A stretch of 64,000 bases of DNA from Rheinheimera texasensis DSM 17496. GTDB lineage: Bacteria; Pseudomonadota; Gammaproteobacteria; Enterobacterales; Alteromonadaceae. How positions within the stretch are numbered: the stretch's first letter is position 1; each line of letters begins with the position of its first letter. The stretch is taken from the NCBI RefSeq assembly GCF_000711985.1, contig NZ_KL544007.1, forward strand, positions 296,819 to 360,818, given 5' to 3'. Below, one piece after another: positions 8,186 through 17,206 of the stretch. The notes beneath the pieces were generated by a model, which worked only from the letters and a program-made list of their open reading frames with translations, had not been told where the DNA came from and did not search any database. The translations under genes were made by a program, and so were the position numbers.

Positions 8186-10000
8186 TTAATCCACCATGAC
8201 ATTTTCTTCATGTTGCTGCAGCGCCCACAGCGCGGCATAACGGCCTTGTTGCGCCAGCAGCTCGCTATGGCTGCCGCTTTCCACCAGCTGACCTTGCTCC
8301 AGCACCAGAATGCAGTCGCAATCGACGACCGTCGATAAACGATGAGCGATCACCAGTGCGGTGTGTTCACGTGCGGCGGCGCGAATGGCAGCCATCACCG
8401 ACTGTTCGCTGTGACTGTCGAGGGCTGAAGTGGCTTCATCAAAAATCAATACCGGACTGCGTTTGAGCAAAGCCCGTGCGATAGCGATACGCTGTTTTTC
8501 ACCGCCTGAGACTTTTAAACCACGCTCGCCAACCAAAGTGGCATCGCCCTCTGGCAGTTGATTGATGAAATCACGCAGGTGTGCCGCGTCAATTACTGCG
8601 TCGATGTCGGCATCTGTTGCCTCCGGCCGGCCGTAGGCGATATTGGCGCGGATGCTTTGATTAAACAGCACAGTATCTTGCGGCACTATGGCGATATTGC
8701 GGCGCAGACTATCGAGCGTGACGCGGCGGATATCCTGACCGTCGAGCAGGATTTCACCACGCTGTAAGTCATAAAAACGGTATAACAGCCGCGCTAAGGT
8801 ACTTTTACCGGCGCCGGAGCTGCCAACAATCGCCACGCGTTGGCCGGGTTCGATGCTAAAACTCAGGCCGTTCAGAATAGAGCGCTGTGGCTGATAGGCA
8901 AAACCGACATTACGAAATTCAAGCCGGGCTTGCTGCAGTCTTAGCGGCTTCGCATCTGCTGCATCCCGCACTGCCGGTGCCCGTTTTAACAAACCGAGCA
9001 TATTCTCAAGGTCGGTTAAAGCGCGGCGAATTTCCCGGTAGACAAAACCCAGGAAATTCAATGGCATAAACAGTTGCAACATATAAGCGTTGACCATTGC
9101 CAAATCCCCCAAAGTCAGCGCTTTACCGGCCACGCCCTGCGCGGCCAGCAACATCATCAGCGTCATCGCCAACGCGATGATCAGCGCCTGACCTGAGTTC
9201 AGGAAAAACAACGACATGCGGTTTTGTAGCCGGGCCTTTTCCCAGGCGGCCAGCGACTCGTCATAGCGGCTGGCTTCATACTGTTCGTTATTGAAATATT
9301 TAACGGTTTCATAGTTCAGCAGGCTGTCAACCGCCTGCGTATTGGTGCTGGAATCGGCCTGATTGGCGGCGCGGATAAACTGATTGCGCCACTCAGTGAC
9401 GCGCACCGTGAACAGGATATAAATTGCGACAGCAACAGCGGTGATCACCGCATACCAGACCGAAAACAGATTCCAGAAAATCAGCGCCACCAGCACAATT
9501 TCCAGCACCGTCGGCACTATGTTAAACATCAGAAACCGCATCAGAAATGACAGGCCGTTGGTGCCGCGTTCAATATCGCGGCTGATGCCACCGGTTTGCC
9601 GGTCCAGATGAAAACTCAGTTCCAGCTGATGCAGATGTTGAAAGACCCGCAAACCGAGCTGGCGCATCGCGTGTTCGGTGACCCTGCCAAACAAGGCATC
9701 ACGGACTTCACCAAATAACACCGAACCAAAGCGCAGCAGGCCATAGCCTAAAATCAGCCAGAGCGGTAGCAAGGCCGCGTTGTTAAGGCTGGGGTCGAGC
9801 GCATCAATAATCAGTTTCAGGCTATAAGGCAGCGCCAGCGTGGCGGCTTTGGCGGCGATCAACGCCAGAATGGCGCCTGTGACATGCCAGGGAAAGGCGG
9901 CGAAATAAGGCCGCATGTATCGAATGGTTTCGCCAAGGCTGGCAGCTTCGGGCCGGCGACTTGGTTCAGGTTGTTTGGCGGTTGAGCGCATGCCGCGCAT
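8186..10000 (-). CDS. ABC exporter with fused permease and ATPase, Atm1/ABCB7 type
   Basis: A half-size ABC exporter (604 residues) that would act as a homodimer in the inner membrane. Residues about 25-320 form six membrane segments. The ATPase domain carries GSSGAGKST (Walker A, about 390), the signature VSGGEKQR, Walker B VLIFDEATSALD and the switch His in IAHRLSTV. The stretch ending the permease (MPLNFLGFVYREIRRALTDLE) is characteristic of the Atm1 group, which exports glutathione-linked or Fe-S-related compounds; the substrate here is inferred from that likeness only. I chose the ATG at 10000, preceded by AAGGA, over a TTG seven codons upstream. ppnP lies upstream on the same strand. 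Confidence 0.9.
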   Translation of the reverse strand: MRGMRSTAKQPEPSRRPEAASLGETIRYMRPYFAAFPWHVTGAILALIAAKAATLALPYSLKLIIDALDPSLNNAALLPLWLILGYGLLRFGSVLFGEVRDALFGRVTEHAMRQLGLRVFQHLHQLELSFHLDRQTGGISRDIERGTNGLSFLMRFLMFNIVPTVLEIVLVALIFWNLFSVWYAVITAVAVAIYILFTVRVTEWRNQFIRAANQADSSTNTQAVDSLLNYETVKYFNNEQYEASRYDESLAAWEKARLQNRMSLFFLNSGQALIIALAMTLMMLLAAQGVAGKALTLGDLAMVNAYMLQLFMPLNFLGFVYREIRRALTDLENMLGLLKRAPAVRDAADAKPLRLQQARLEFRNVGFAYQPQRSILNGLSFSIEPGQRVAIVGSSGAGKSTLARLLYRFYDLQRGEILLDGQDIRRVTLDSLRRNIAIVPQDTVLFNQSIRANIAYGRPEATDADIDAVIDAAHLRDFINQLPEGDATLVGERGLKVSGGEKQRIAIARALLKRSPVLIFDEATSALDSHSEQSVMAAIRAAAREHTALVIAHRLSTVVDCDCILVLEQGQLVESGSHSELLAQQGRYAALWALQQHEENVMVD

Positions 10001-10047
10001 AGCAAGTCCTTCAGAAAACAAGCAAATAGATAAGCTATTGTGCCTGT

Positions 10048-10094
10048 TTTTTCCGGCCGCGGAAAAACAAAATCCCGGCGCTTGCCGGGATTTT
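10048..10094 (-). terminator. Terminator after ppnP, followed by a second hairpin
   Basis: AAAATCCCGGC/GCCGGGATTTT (10069-10094) directly beyond the ppnP stop. A second inverted repeat, TTTTTCCG-GCCG-CGGAAAAA, lies at 10048-10067. Together they should insulate the ABC gene from ppnP. Confidence 0.85.
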
Positions 10095-10117
10095 CAGGGA
10101 TTGTTGCTATCCCCGTA

Positions 10118-10402
10118 TCAATCAGCATAAGTACATAAGTAAGCTGTGTCCTGACTGACTTTGAGCTGAAATTTTTGCCCGGCGGCGACGGCAAACGACT
10201 GACCGCGCTGAAAGGTTTGCCATTGGCTTTCGCCCGGGAGTAACACGGTCAGCGCACCGCTGACGATAGTCAGCACTTCATGCTGACTGGTACCAAATTC
10301 ATACTCACCCGGTGCCATCACGCCGACCGTAGCCGGCAACTGTTCACCGGCAAAAGCGATGGACGTCACTTTGCCATCAAAATACTGATTTACTTTAAAC
10401 AT
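10118..10402 (-). CDS. ppnP: Pyrimidine/purine nucleoside phosphorylase
   Basis: A small cupin of 94 residues (formerly DUF1255/YaiE) that splits nucleosides to free base and ribose-1-phosphate in nucleotide salvage. The whole chain matches the family: [15 protein letters not shown] at the start, [21 protein letters not shown] in the cupin core, and a C-terminal strand ending in YLCTYAD. The length is the usual one. GAGGG precedes the ATG by four bases. Confidence 0.93.
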   Translation of the reverse strand: MFKVNQYFDGKVTSIAFAGEQLPATVGVMAPGEYEFGTSQHEVLTIVSGALTVLLPGESQWQTFQRGQSFAVAAGQKFQLKVSQDTAYLCTYAD

Positions 10403-10629
10403 AGAGCCCTCTGTTCGATAGTTTCCTGCAGTAAACCTGAAAAGCTGCAGCTTGAAAAGGGAAATGTAGAAGTTTAGACGGCTGAAATGTTTCGGTCTCC
10501 ATTACAGATTGGGATCGCGGCGGTTTTTTGTGAAAAACCGGCAGAAAAACTGCCACTTCGCGATGAAGTCAGGCAGGCACTCAGTTATGCTGAGGCAAAG
10601 GGATATTGGGTTCTCTTTACGGAGTATTG

Positions 10630-11931
10630 ATGACATTTCGCAATGTGCAGTTACTTGGCAATTATCTGGATTTACTGCTGGATATGTTGTGTGTCGTCGA
10701 CGATGCTGGTCGTTTTGTTTATGTCAGCGCCAGCGCCGAACAAATCTTAGGCTATTTGCCTGCAGAACTGATTGGTCAGCCGATGCTGGATTATATCTGG
10801 CCCGATGACGTAGCGAACACGTTGGCCAATGCCAAAGCAGTGATGCAAGGGCAGAGTCTGGTGCATTTTGAAAACCGCTACCGGCATAAGCTGGGCCATG
10901 CCGTGTATCTGTCCTGGTCCGCGCGTCGCTCTGAAACAGAGCAGGTGCGGGTCGGCGTGGCACGTGATGTCAGTGCCGTGCATCAGGTGCAGGCGCGCCA
11001 GCAGCTGTTGTATGCCATTGCAGAAGCGACCCATCAGACCGAAGATTTACCCGCCTTGTACCAGCACATCGCTTGTTTACTCAGTCCGCTGCTTCCGCTG
11101 GCGCACCTGCGTATTGCCTTTGGCGGTTCTGCCGGGGAGCCATGGCAAGTTCTTGCTGTGCCGGTGGTTGGTCAGGAATCCGTTGCGCCTGAGCTTGATG
11201 CGCAGCGGTTATGCGAACGGGTGGTTCAAAGTGGGATGCGGCAATGGGCAGAGCCCGACCTGAACAGCAGCTGGCTGGCTCTGCCACTGCCGGGTGCTGA
11301 AACGCTACAAGGTGCACTCCTGCTGCACCCTGGTGCCGGTCAGCGCTATCAGCCCGATGATTTGGCGTTGTTGGATTATCTGGCGGTGCAGCTTGGCGCT
11401 GCAATTGAACGCAAAACGATGTTGCTGCGTTTGCAGCAACTGGCGCTTTATGACAGCCTGACCGGACTCGCCAACCGCACTTTATTGCTGGACCGTTTAC
11501 AGTCTGGATTGCAACGAGCCAGCCGCGATGAACAGCCACTGGCGCTGCTCTATCTGGATTTGGACCATTTTAAACAGGTCAATGACAATTTCGGTCATGC
11601 GGTTGGCGATTTGCTGCTGCAACAGACAGCACAACGTATTTTGCAGGTGGTGCGGCAAACCGACACTGTGGCTCGCGTTGGCGGCGATGAGTTTGTAGTG
11701 TTGCTGGAACAATTGCATCAAGGGGATACTGCGCTGATAGTTGCCGAAAAAATCAGAAAGGTGTTGTCCCAGCCATTTTTACTGACCGGTCAGCAGTTTT
11801 TAATTGCGCCCAGTATCGGTCTTGCTTTGTTTCCACAGCATGGCGCAGACAGCCGGCAGCTGTTACACAGTGCGGACAGCGCCATGTATCAGGCTAAACG
11901 TGCAGGTGGTGGCCGGATACATCTGGCGTGA
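10630..11931 (+). CDS. PAS-GAF diguanylate cyclase (GGDEF)
   Basis: Makes cyclic di-GMP from two GTP. Domain order over 433 residues: PAS at about 8-125 (DAGRFVYVSASAEQILGY), a GAF-like region at about 130-265, and GGDEF at about 270-433. The active-site motif GGDEF is intact at residues 351-355. An RQTD (342-345) sits exactly five residues before it, the position of the inhibitory I-site, so product feedback is expected. There are no membrane segments, so it is probably a soluble enzyme sensing a cytoplasmic signal through PAS or GAF. The ATG at 10630 has GGAG five bases ahead. It is a single-gene unit. Confidence 0.93.
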   Translation: MTFRNVQLLGNYLDLLLDMLCVVDDAGRFVYVSASAEQILGYLPAELIGQPMLDYIWPDDVANTLANAKAVMQGQSLVHFENRYRHKLGHAVYLSWSARRSETEQVRVGVARDVSAVHQVQARQQLLYAIAEATHQTEDLPALYQHIACLLSPLLPLAHLRIAFGGSAGEPWQVLAVPVVGQESVAPELDAQRLCERVVQSGMRQWAEPDLNSSWLALPLPGAETLQGALLLHPGAGQRYQPDDLALLDYLAVQLGAAIERKTMLLRLQQLALYDSLTGLANRTLLLDRLQSGLQRASRDEQPLALLYLDLDHFKQVNDNFGHAVGDLLLQQTAQRILQVVRQTDTVARVGGDEFVVLLEQLHQGDTALIVAEKIRKVLSQPFLLTGQQFLIAPSIGLALFPQHGADSRQLLHSADSAMYQAKRAGGGRIHLA

Positions 11932-11946
11932 CCCAGACTCAGATCT

Positions 11947-11980
11947 AAAAACAACGCCGGCAGATGCCGGCGTTGTTTTT
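11947..11980. terminator. Bidirectional terminator between the cyclase and the decarboxylase
   Basis: A 16-bp perfect stem, AAAAACAACGCCGGCA and its complement, between two convergent genes, with T-runs on both strands. Confidence 0.92.
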
Positions 11981-11997
11981 TACAGTTTTAACTTGAT

Positions 11998-14262
11998 TCA
12001 GACTTTGACACAGTCGACGTAATACACCAGTTTGCCGTCTTGCTGCATGGTACTGAGGCCGTGGATATAGGTCTCAAAACCCGGGAACTTATGGTTAAAT
12101 TCGCGGGCGAACTTCAGGTAACTGACGATTGTCTCGTTAAAGACTTCGCCCGGTACCAGCAGCGGAATGCCTGGCGGATAGGGCGTCAGCATCACAGCGG
12201 TAATGCGGCCGGTTAACTCGTCCAGCGGCACCCGTTCAATGCGTTTGTGCGCCATGCGGGCAAAAGCATCAGCTGGTTTCATCGCTGGTACCATTTCAGA
12301 TAAGTACATCTCAGTGGTCAGTTTGGCGATGTTGTTGGCTTTGTAGATCTCGTGGATCTGGTCGCACAAATCTTTTAAGCCAATGCGCTCATATTGCGGA
12401 AACTTCTGGATAAATTCCGGCAAAATCCGCCACAGCGGCGCATTCTTGTCGTAATCGTCTTTAAACTGCTGCAGCGCAGTGACCATGGTATTCCAGCGGC
12501 CTTTGGTGATGCCGATGGTGAACATGATAAAAAACGAATACAGACCGGTCTTTTCAATGACAACGCCGTGTTCAGCCAGATATTTGGCAACTATCGCCGC
12601 CGGAATACCGCTGTCGGAGAAGTTACCGTCCACGTTTAAGCCCGGTGTCAGAATAGTGGCTTTGATCGGGTCGAGCAGGTTAAAGCCCTCGGCGATATCA
12701 CCAAAGCCGTGCCAGTTTTCGTCGGCATGCAGCATCCAGGACGCACGTTCATCCAGGCCTTCGTCGGTCAAATCATCCGGGCCCCAGACGCGGAACCACC
12801 AGTCGTCGCCATATTCCTGGTCAACTTTGCGCATGGCACGACGGAACTCCAGCGCTTCGTCCAACGATTCTTCCACCAGCGCTGTACCGCCCGGCGCTTC
12901 CATCATGGCGGCAGCCACGTCACAGGAGGCGATAATGGCGTATTGCGGGCTGGTCGAGGTGTGCATCAGATAGGCTTCGTTAAACAGATGCGTATCGAGT
13001 TTGTTCTGATTGGCGTCCTGCACCAGAATTTGCGACGCTTGTGAGATACCGGCCAGTAGTTTATGCGTGGACTGAGTGGCAAATACCATTGAAGTATCGC
13101 AACGTGGCCGGCCTTCACCGATAGCGTGGTAATCGCCGTAGAAGTCGTGGAAAGCGGCGTGTGGTAACCAGGCTTCGTCAAAGTGCAGCGTTTCAATTTC
13201 ACCGTCGAGCAGCGTTTTAATCTCTTCAACGTTATACAAAATACCGTCATAGGTACTTTGCGTGATGGTTAAAACGCGCGGTTTGACGTTCGGATCTTTG
13301 GCCAGAATGTCGCGGATAAAAGGGTTGGCTTCCATTTTGCGACGAATGGTCGCCGGCTCAAATTCACTGCGTGGAATAGGGCCGATAATGCCGTAGTGGT
13401 TACGGGTTGGCATCAGGAACACCGGCACGGCGCCTGTCATCATGATGGCGTGCAGAATCGATTTGTGACAGTTACGGTCAACCACCACGATATCACCCGG
13501 CGCCACAGTGCTGTTCCAGACGATTTTGTTGGAAGTTGAAGTGCCGTTGGTGACAAAAAACAAATGGTCGCAGTTAAAAATCCGCGCGGCGTTGCGCTCA
13601 GACGCAGCGACCGGGCCGGTGTGGTCCAGCAGCTGGCCCAGTTCATCCACCGCGTTACAAACGTCAGCCCGCAGCATGTTTTCACCAAAGAACTGGTGGA
13701 ACATCCGGCCAACCGGCGATTTTAAAAATGCCACGCCACCGGAGTGACCCGGGCAGTGCCAGGAATAAGAACCGTCCTGGGCATAATGGGTCAGGGCGCG
13801 GAAAAATGGTGGCGCCAGGCTGTCGAGGTAACTCTTGGCTTCACGGATAATATGGCGGGCGACGAATTCCGGCGTGTCTTCATGCATGTGAATAAAACCA
13901 TGTAGTTCGCGCAGTATGTCGTTTGGAATATGGCGCGCGGTGCGGGTTTCGCCATAGAGGTAAATCGGAATATCCGGGTTACGGTGGCGGATCTGCTCAA
14001 CAAAACTGCGTAGCTGCGCCAGGACCGACTGCGCTTCTTCGATGCTGCCACTGCCGAATTCTTCATCGTCTATCGACAGGATAAAGCCGGCGGCGCGGCT
14101 TTGTTGCTGGGCAAATGACGTTAAATCGCCATAGCTGGTGTAGCCAACCACATCCATGCCGGCCGCTTCGATGGCACTTGCCAGTTCGCGGATGCCGGAT
14201 CCGCTGGTGTTTTCAGAGCGGAAATCTTCATCGATGATCACAATAGGAAAATAAAAACGCAT
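11998..14262 (-). CDS. Orn/Lys/Arg decarboxylase, large PLP type (AdiA-like)
   Basis: PLP-dependent basic amino acid decarboxylase of 754 residues, close to the length of E. coli AdiA. The N-terminal wing domain (RFYFPIVIIDEDF) resembles a response-regulator fold. The PLP domain has FVTNGTSTSNKIVW, HFDEAWLPHAAFH and the cofactor lysine in STHKLLAG (about Lys401), followed by the C-terminal domain. Arginine is the most likely substrate by length, but lysine or ornithine cannot be excluded. The start at 14262 has GAGGA seven bases upstream. No antiporter gene is adjacent, so a biosynthetic (agmatine/polyamine) role is as likely as acid resistance. Confidence 0.9.
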   Translation of the reverse strand: MRFYFPIVIIDEDFRSENTSGSGIRELASAIEAAGMDVVGYTSYGDLTSFAQQQSRAAGFILSIDDEEFGSGSIEEAQSVLAQLRSFVEQIRHRNPDIPIYLYGETRTARHIPNDILRELHGFIHMHEDTPEFVARHIIREAKSYLDSLAPPFFRALTHYAQDGSYSWHCPGHSGGVAFLKSPVGRMFHQFFGENMLRADVCNAVDELGQLLDHTGPVAASERNAARIFNCDHLFFVTNGTSTSNKIVWNSTVAPGDIVVVDRNCHKSILHAIMMTGAVPVFLMPTRNHYGIIGPIPRSEFEPATIRRKMEANPFIRDILAKDPNVKPRVLTITQSTYDGILYNVEEIKTLLDGEIETLHFDEAWLPHAAFHDFYGDYHAIGEGRPRCDTSMVFATQSTHKLLAGISQASQILVQDANQNKLDTHLFNEAYLMHTSTSPQYAIIASCDVAAAMMEAPGGTALVEESLDEALEFRRAMRKVDQEYGDDWWFRVWGPDDLTDEGLDERASWMLHADENWHGFGDIAEGFNLLDPIKATILTPGLNVDGNFSDSGIPAAIVAKYLAEHGVVIEKTGLYSFFIMFTIGITKGRWNTMVTALQQFKDDYDKNAPLWRILPEFIQKFPQYERIGLKDLCDQIHEIYKANNIAKLTTEMYLSEMVPAMKPADAFARMAHKRIERVPLDELTGRITAVMLTPYPPGIPLLVPGEVFNETIVSYLKFAREFNHKFPGFETYIHGLSTMQQDGKLVYYVDCVKV

Positions 14263-14646
14263 GGGCGGTTCCTCAACAGGGACTCCACAATGGGAGCAAC
14301 ACCTGGCTGCACAGATATGCAGTTTGGTATGGCAATTCAGGTTTGAAATTTGCTTCGGCTGACCCGGCGCCTGGCCTGGTCGGAAAACCTGCACAAGATA
14401 CCTGAAATCTGGTTTTTTTCCAGTGAAAATCTGATGAAAACGGCAAATTGGTTAAATTGGCTGGCCTGTGGTGCGCAGCCTTTGGTCGTCGTTCGGCCTG
14501 TTGATAGATATGCGGTTTTTATGGGTCAACATGCAGTTGCTGTTGCCTGAAGGCGATGTGTGGGAATTAATTACACGAGCATTGATTTGACACATTTTTC
14601 ACATCTGCTCTGCCACTGTCTGCGGCAGTGAAAAAGGAGCTGAATC
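14263..14646. other. Divergent intergenic region, 384 bp, no gene recognised
   Basis: Lies between the starts of the decarboxylase and the PfpI-type gene and must contain both promoters. I saw a TTGACA at 14587-14592, but no convincing -10 at the right distance. No RNA gene or coding sequence could be supported. Confidence 0.5.
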
Positions 14647-15759
14647 ATGTGGAAGAAAATCTTGCGGGTCTTTGCGTTTGGGGTATTGCTGCTATTGCTG
14701 TGTGGGGCCGGCGCTGGCTGGTGGTTGGCTGGCTTGTTTGATGCTGAAGTGGATGGGGTTGCCTTGCAGAAAACTGTGCCGGCGCAAGTTGCTTATCTGC
14801 AGCAATTGCCGCCCGCCAGCCGCGGTAAAGTGCTGGCGGTAGTCAGCAGTACCGGCCAGTATCCGGTTGAAAAAACTGCCGGCAAACTGAAAAAAACTGG
14901 CTATGAACTGACTGAACTGGCGCGGTTTTATTGGGTGCTGCGCGCCAATGGTTTTGCTGTGGACATCGCAAGCCCGCAGGGCGGTGCAGCGCCGCAGGTG
15001 CTGGATGATGACGATATGGCTGAATATGACTACAGCTTTTTAAATGACCCGCAAAGCAGTGCGCAGGCGCGCAACACGTTGAAACTGGCTGACGTCGACG
15101 CGGCCGAATACCAGGCGATTTATTTTGTCGGCGGCAAAGGTGCCATGTATGACTTTCCGCAGAACCCTGACATCAGGCGGCTGTTGCAGCAGATGCTGGC
15201 TGTACAAAAACTGATAGTGGCGGTCTGCCATGGCCCGGCAGCTTTACTTGCACTCGATTCTGCCAATAGCCCATCCTGGCTTGCCGGTAAAAAGCTGACA
15301 GCTTTTACCAATGCTGAAGAGTTGCTGCTGATGCCGGATGCCGCGCAGCGCTTTGAGGTTCTGCTGCAAAGTGCGTTAGAGCAACAAGGGGCAACCTTTG
15401 ACGCCGGGCCGCGTTATCTGCCTAATCTGGTGGTCGATGGCAACTTGCTGACCGGTCAGAACCCCTGGTCGGTCTGGCAACTGGCAGAAGCCACAGTGCG
15501 CGCGTTGGGCGTGACCCCGTTGGCGCGGCCTGTGACAGGCGAAGAACAGGCGATGTTGTTGCTGCAGATCCAGCGACAGCAGGGCACTGCTGCCGCAAAA
15601 GCGCAGCTGCCGCAATTGCTGCAACAAGGCCCGCTGCAGCGTGATCTGTTGATCATGATGGCGCTGGTGTCTGCGATGGCCGGCGACTGGACTGAAAGCA
15701 TAGAGCAGCTGGCGTTGGCTCAGGCGGTGAAAAGCCGGCAGCAACAGCTGACACCCTGA
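14647..15759 (+). CDS. Membrane-anchored DJ-1/PfpI-type protein with C-terminal extension
   Basis: The 370-residue product has one N-terminal membrane segment (about 7-30), putting the rest in the periplasm. The class I glutamine-amidotransferase-like core spans about 58-285: VLAVVSSTG at its start, FVGGKGAMYDFP, and the nucleophile elbow AVCHGPAALL with Cys194. That fold is shared by glyoxalase III/Hsp31-type hydrolases and PfpI proteases; the exact activity cannot be told here. About 80 extra helical Ala/Gln/Leu-rich residues follow the core. AAGGAG precedes the ATG by eight bases. Confidence 0.8.
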   Translation: MWKKILRVFAFGVLLLLLCGAGAGWWLAGLFDAEVDGVALQKTVPAQVAYLQQLPPASRGKVLAVVSSTGQYPVEKTAGKLKKTGYELTELARFYWVLRANGFAVDIASPQGGAAPQVLDDDDMAEYDYSFLNDPQSSAQARNTLKLADVDAAEYQAIYFVGGKGAMYDFPQNPDIRRLLQQMLAVQKLIVAVCHGPAALLALDSANSPSWLAGKKLTAFTNAEELLLMPDAAQRFEVLLQSALEQQGATFDAGPRYLPNLVVDGNLLTGQNPWSVWQLAEATVRALGVTPLARPVTGEEQAMLLLQIQRQQGTAAAKAQLPQLLQQGPLQRDLLIMMALVSAMAGDWTESIEQLALAQAVKSRQQQLTP

Positions 15760-15801
15760 GATTGTGCAGGAGCGGCTGACTCGTGTTGACCAGCAACAGG
15801 T

Positions 15802-16557
15802 TCAGCCGCCTGACAATACCGGCAGATAACAGCGTAATGCCAGACCAATACCCAGGCTGATGCTGATACTGAGCAAAGTGCCGAGTAGCACATATTCGGT
15901 GAATTTGACGTCCTGGGCGCGGGATAAATCGCCAAAACGGAAAATTGACTTGGCAGCCAGTAAAAAGCCAACCGCAGCAAACTGATCCAGCAGAACAAAG
16001 GTCAGCAACAGGGCGCGTTCCAGCATACCGATATAATGGCCGCCGGCTAATAGACCCTGAACCGGTAGCGCCAGCAATTCCGGCCGCCAGCTGCGCAGCA
16101 GCTGACCAATCAGCACTGAAGCCGGCGTTAACACCAGCAGGTAAGCTATGCCGACAACCAGCCAACCCGCCGGTAGCCGGGGTGGCCACCATTGCCAGTT
16201 ATCGGTGTAGGCTGACCAGAGCAGCAGCAGCACGGTCAGGTGGGCCAGCTGGTCCAGTAAAAAAGCCGCAAGACCGTTATTGCTGTAGGACTTGGCGACA
16301 TCAATCAAATAATGGCTACCGCCTATGGTGAGTGCCAGTAATACGGCCATCAGGCTGTCATGCTGCCAGCCATAACCCCATTGCCACACTAATAATGCCA
16401 GCAGGCTCAGCCCCATATGGACTGAGACATGTAACTGCAATTTCGGTGATTTAAAATGCCATTTCAGTCGGTCTTTGACCCAGCTCAGCGGCTGCAGGTA
16501 AAAATCACCAAGAACATGCGCCAGCAACAACAACAATAACAAATCCAGGTCAGTCAT
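15802..16557 (-). CDS. DUF3307 family polytopic membrane protein
   Basis: A 251-residue integral membrane protein with about seven or eight hydrophobic segments. Polar residues recur inside or beside them in a DUF3307-like pattern: LAHVLGDFYLQP near the start, LQLHVSVHM, GGSHYLIDVAK and LLDQLAHL. These His/Asp pairs look like a possible intramembrane metal site, which is an inference. No biochemical function is established for the family. The ATG at 16557 lies within the last codons of the SatD-like gene (8-bp overlap) with GGAG seven bases upstream, so it is translationally coupled to it. Confidence 0.82.
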   Translation of the reverse strand: MTDLDLLLLLLLAHVLGDFYLQPLSWVKDRLKWHFKSPKLQLHVSVHMGLSLLALLVWQWGYGWQHDSLMAVLLALTIGGSHYLIDVAKSYSNNGLAAFLLDQLAHLTVLLLLWSAYTDNWQWWPPRLPAGWLVVGIAYLLVLTPASVLIGQLLRSWRPELLALPVQGLLAGGHYIGMLERALLLTFVLLDQFAAVGFLLAAKSIFRFGDLSRAQDVKFTEYVLLGTLLSISISLGIGLALRCYLPVLSGG

Positions 16558-17185
16558 TGATTGTCGCTCCGTGGTGCCCGGCATAACGCTCGGTGAAATA
16601 ATCTACGACCTGACTGATTAAACCGTACTGAGCCTGATTGAGCAAATGGGTGATATTGACCCTGGACGTTTGAAAAGCTGTGGCCAGTTGCTGATGCGCT
16701 GGCCGTTGCTGTTGCAGATAGGCCAGCAGCACAGCGGCCTGGCGCGCGGTCAGTTGTTGCAGCTGTACCGACACCAGCTGCAACAGTAGTTGTTCTGCGG
16801 TTGTTAGTGGCTGTTGTGGGTCAAGCCAGTCCCAGTATTGTTCCTGCAGCCGGTCAAGCAGCTGGCCGGACAAGGTAAAAGCCTGACCGGTCGACTGATT
16901 TAAATCTGCGCGTAGTTGTTCGGCCGGCGCGACCGCAATCGCGATCCGGGCGTCCGATCGCAGGCTCAACAGCGTGAGCCTGGTTTGCAGGGCCGCGATA
17001 AAAGCTTGCGCTGGCAGGGTCGCGAGCTGGAAACCGTCGCCGCGAAACAGTACCGGCGGGGCTATACCCGGAGGGCAGAATTGCTGCAGGCATTGTTGCA
17101 GGGCCTGCAACAGCGCCGGATAACGACTGGTGTCGATGGCTGAAGAACGCACCAGATCGCCGGTCAGGATGGCATATGATGTCAT
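16550..17185 (-). CDS. SatD-family protein: palm-like N-domain plus C-terminal helix-turn-helix
   Basis: A 211-residue soluble protein. The N-terminal half reads AILTGDLVRSS (Asp10), then FRGDGFQLA (Asp50), then RIAIAVAP and GQAFTLSG. Two aspartates about 40 residues apart, one after strand 1 and one in a hairpin, with the later glycine motif, resemble the palm fold of class III nucleotide cyclases; this is my inference. Residues about 150-200 (AVLLAYLQQQRPAHQQLATAFQ then SRVNITHLLNQ, a continuous helical stretch) look like a helix-turn-helix. The start at 17185 has GGAG six bases ahead. A tandem operator-like repeat lies upstream and the DUF3307 gene is coupled downstream. Confidence 0.75.
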   Translation of the reverse strand: MTSYAILTGDLVRSSAIDTSRYPALLQALQQCLQQFCPPGIAPPVLFRGDGFQLATLPAQAFIAALQTRLTLLSLRSDARIAIAVAPAEQLRADLNQSTGQAFTLSGQLLDRLQEQYWDWLDPQQPLTTAEQLLLQLVSVQLQQLTARQAAVLLAYLQQQRPAHQQLATAFQTSRVNITHLLNQAQYGLISQVVDYFTERYAGHHGATIND

Positions 17186-17206
17186 AACAAACTCCGGCTT
17201 TAGTCT

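Noticed and set aside
10521-10554. Two tandem small hairpins (CGGTTTTT/AAAAACCG and GGCAG/CTGCC) upstream of the diguanylate cyclase
   Set aside because: They could suggest a riboswitch or terminator, but there is no T-run in the right place and no known riboswitch core; left unassigned.
12479-12973. Long open frame on the plus strand inside the decarboxylase gene
   Set aside because: It is the antisense shadow of a well-recognised PLP enzyme and shows Ser/Arg/Pro-rich composition with no domain.
14587-14615. TTGACA ahead of the DJ-1/PfpI gene as a sigma-70 promoter
   Set aside because: No acceptable -10 hexamer at 16-18 bp, so it was not called.
15945-16331. Plus-strand frame of 128 codons opposite the DUF3307 gene
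   Set aside because: Antisense of a clear membrane protein; no start site or family pattern.
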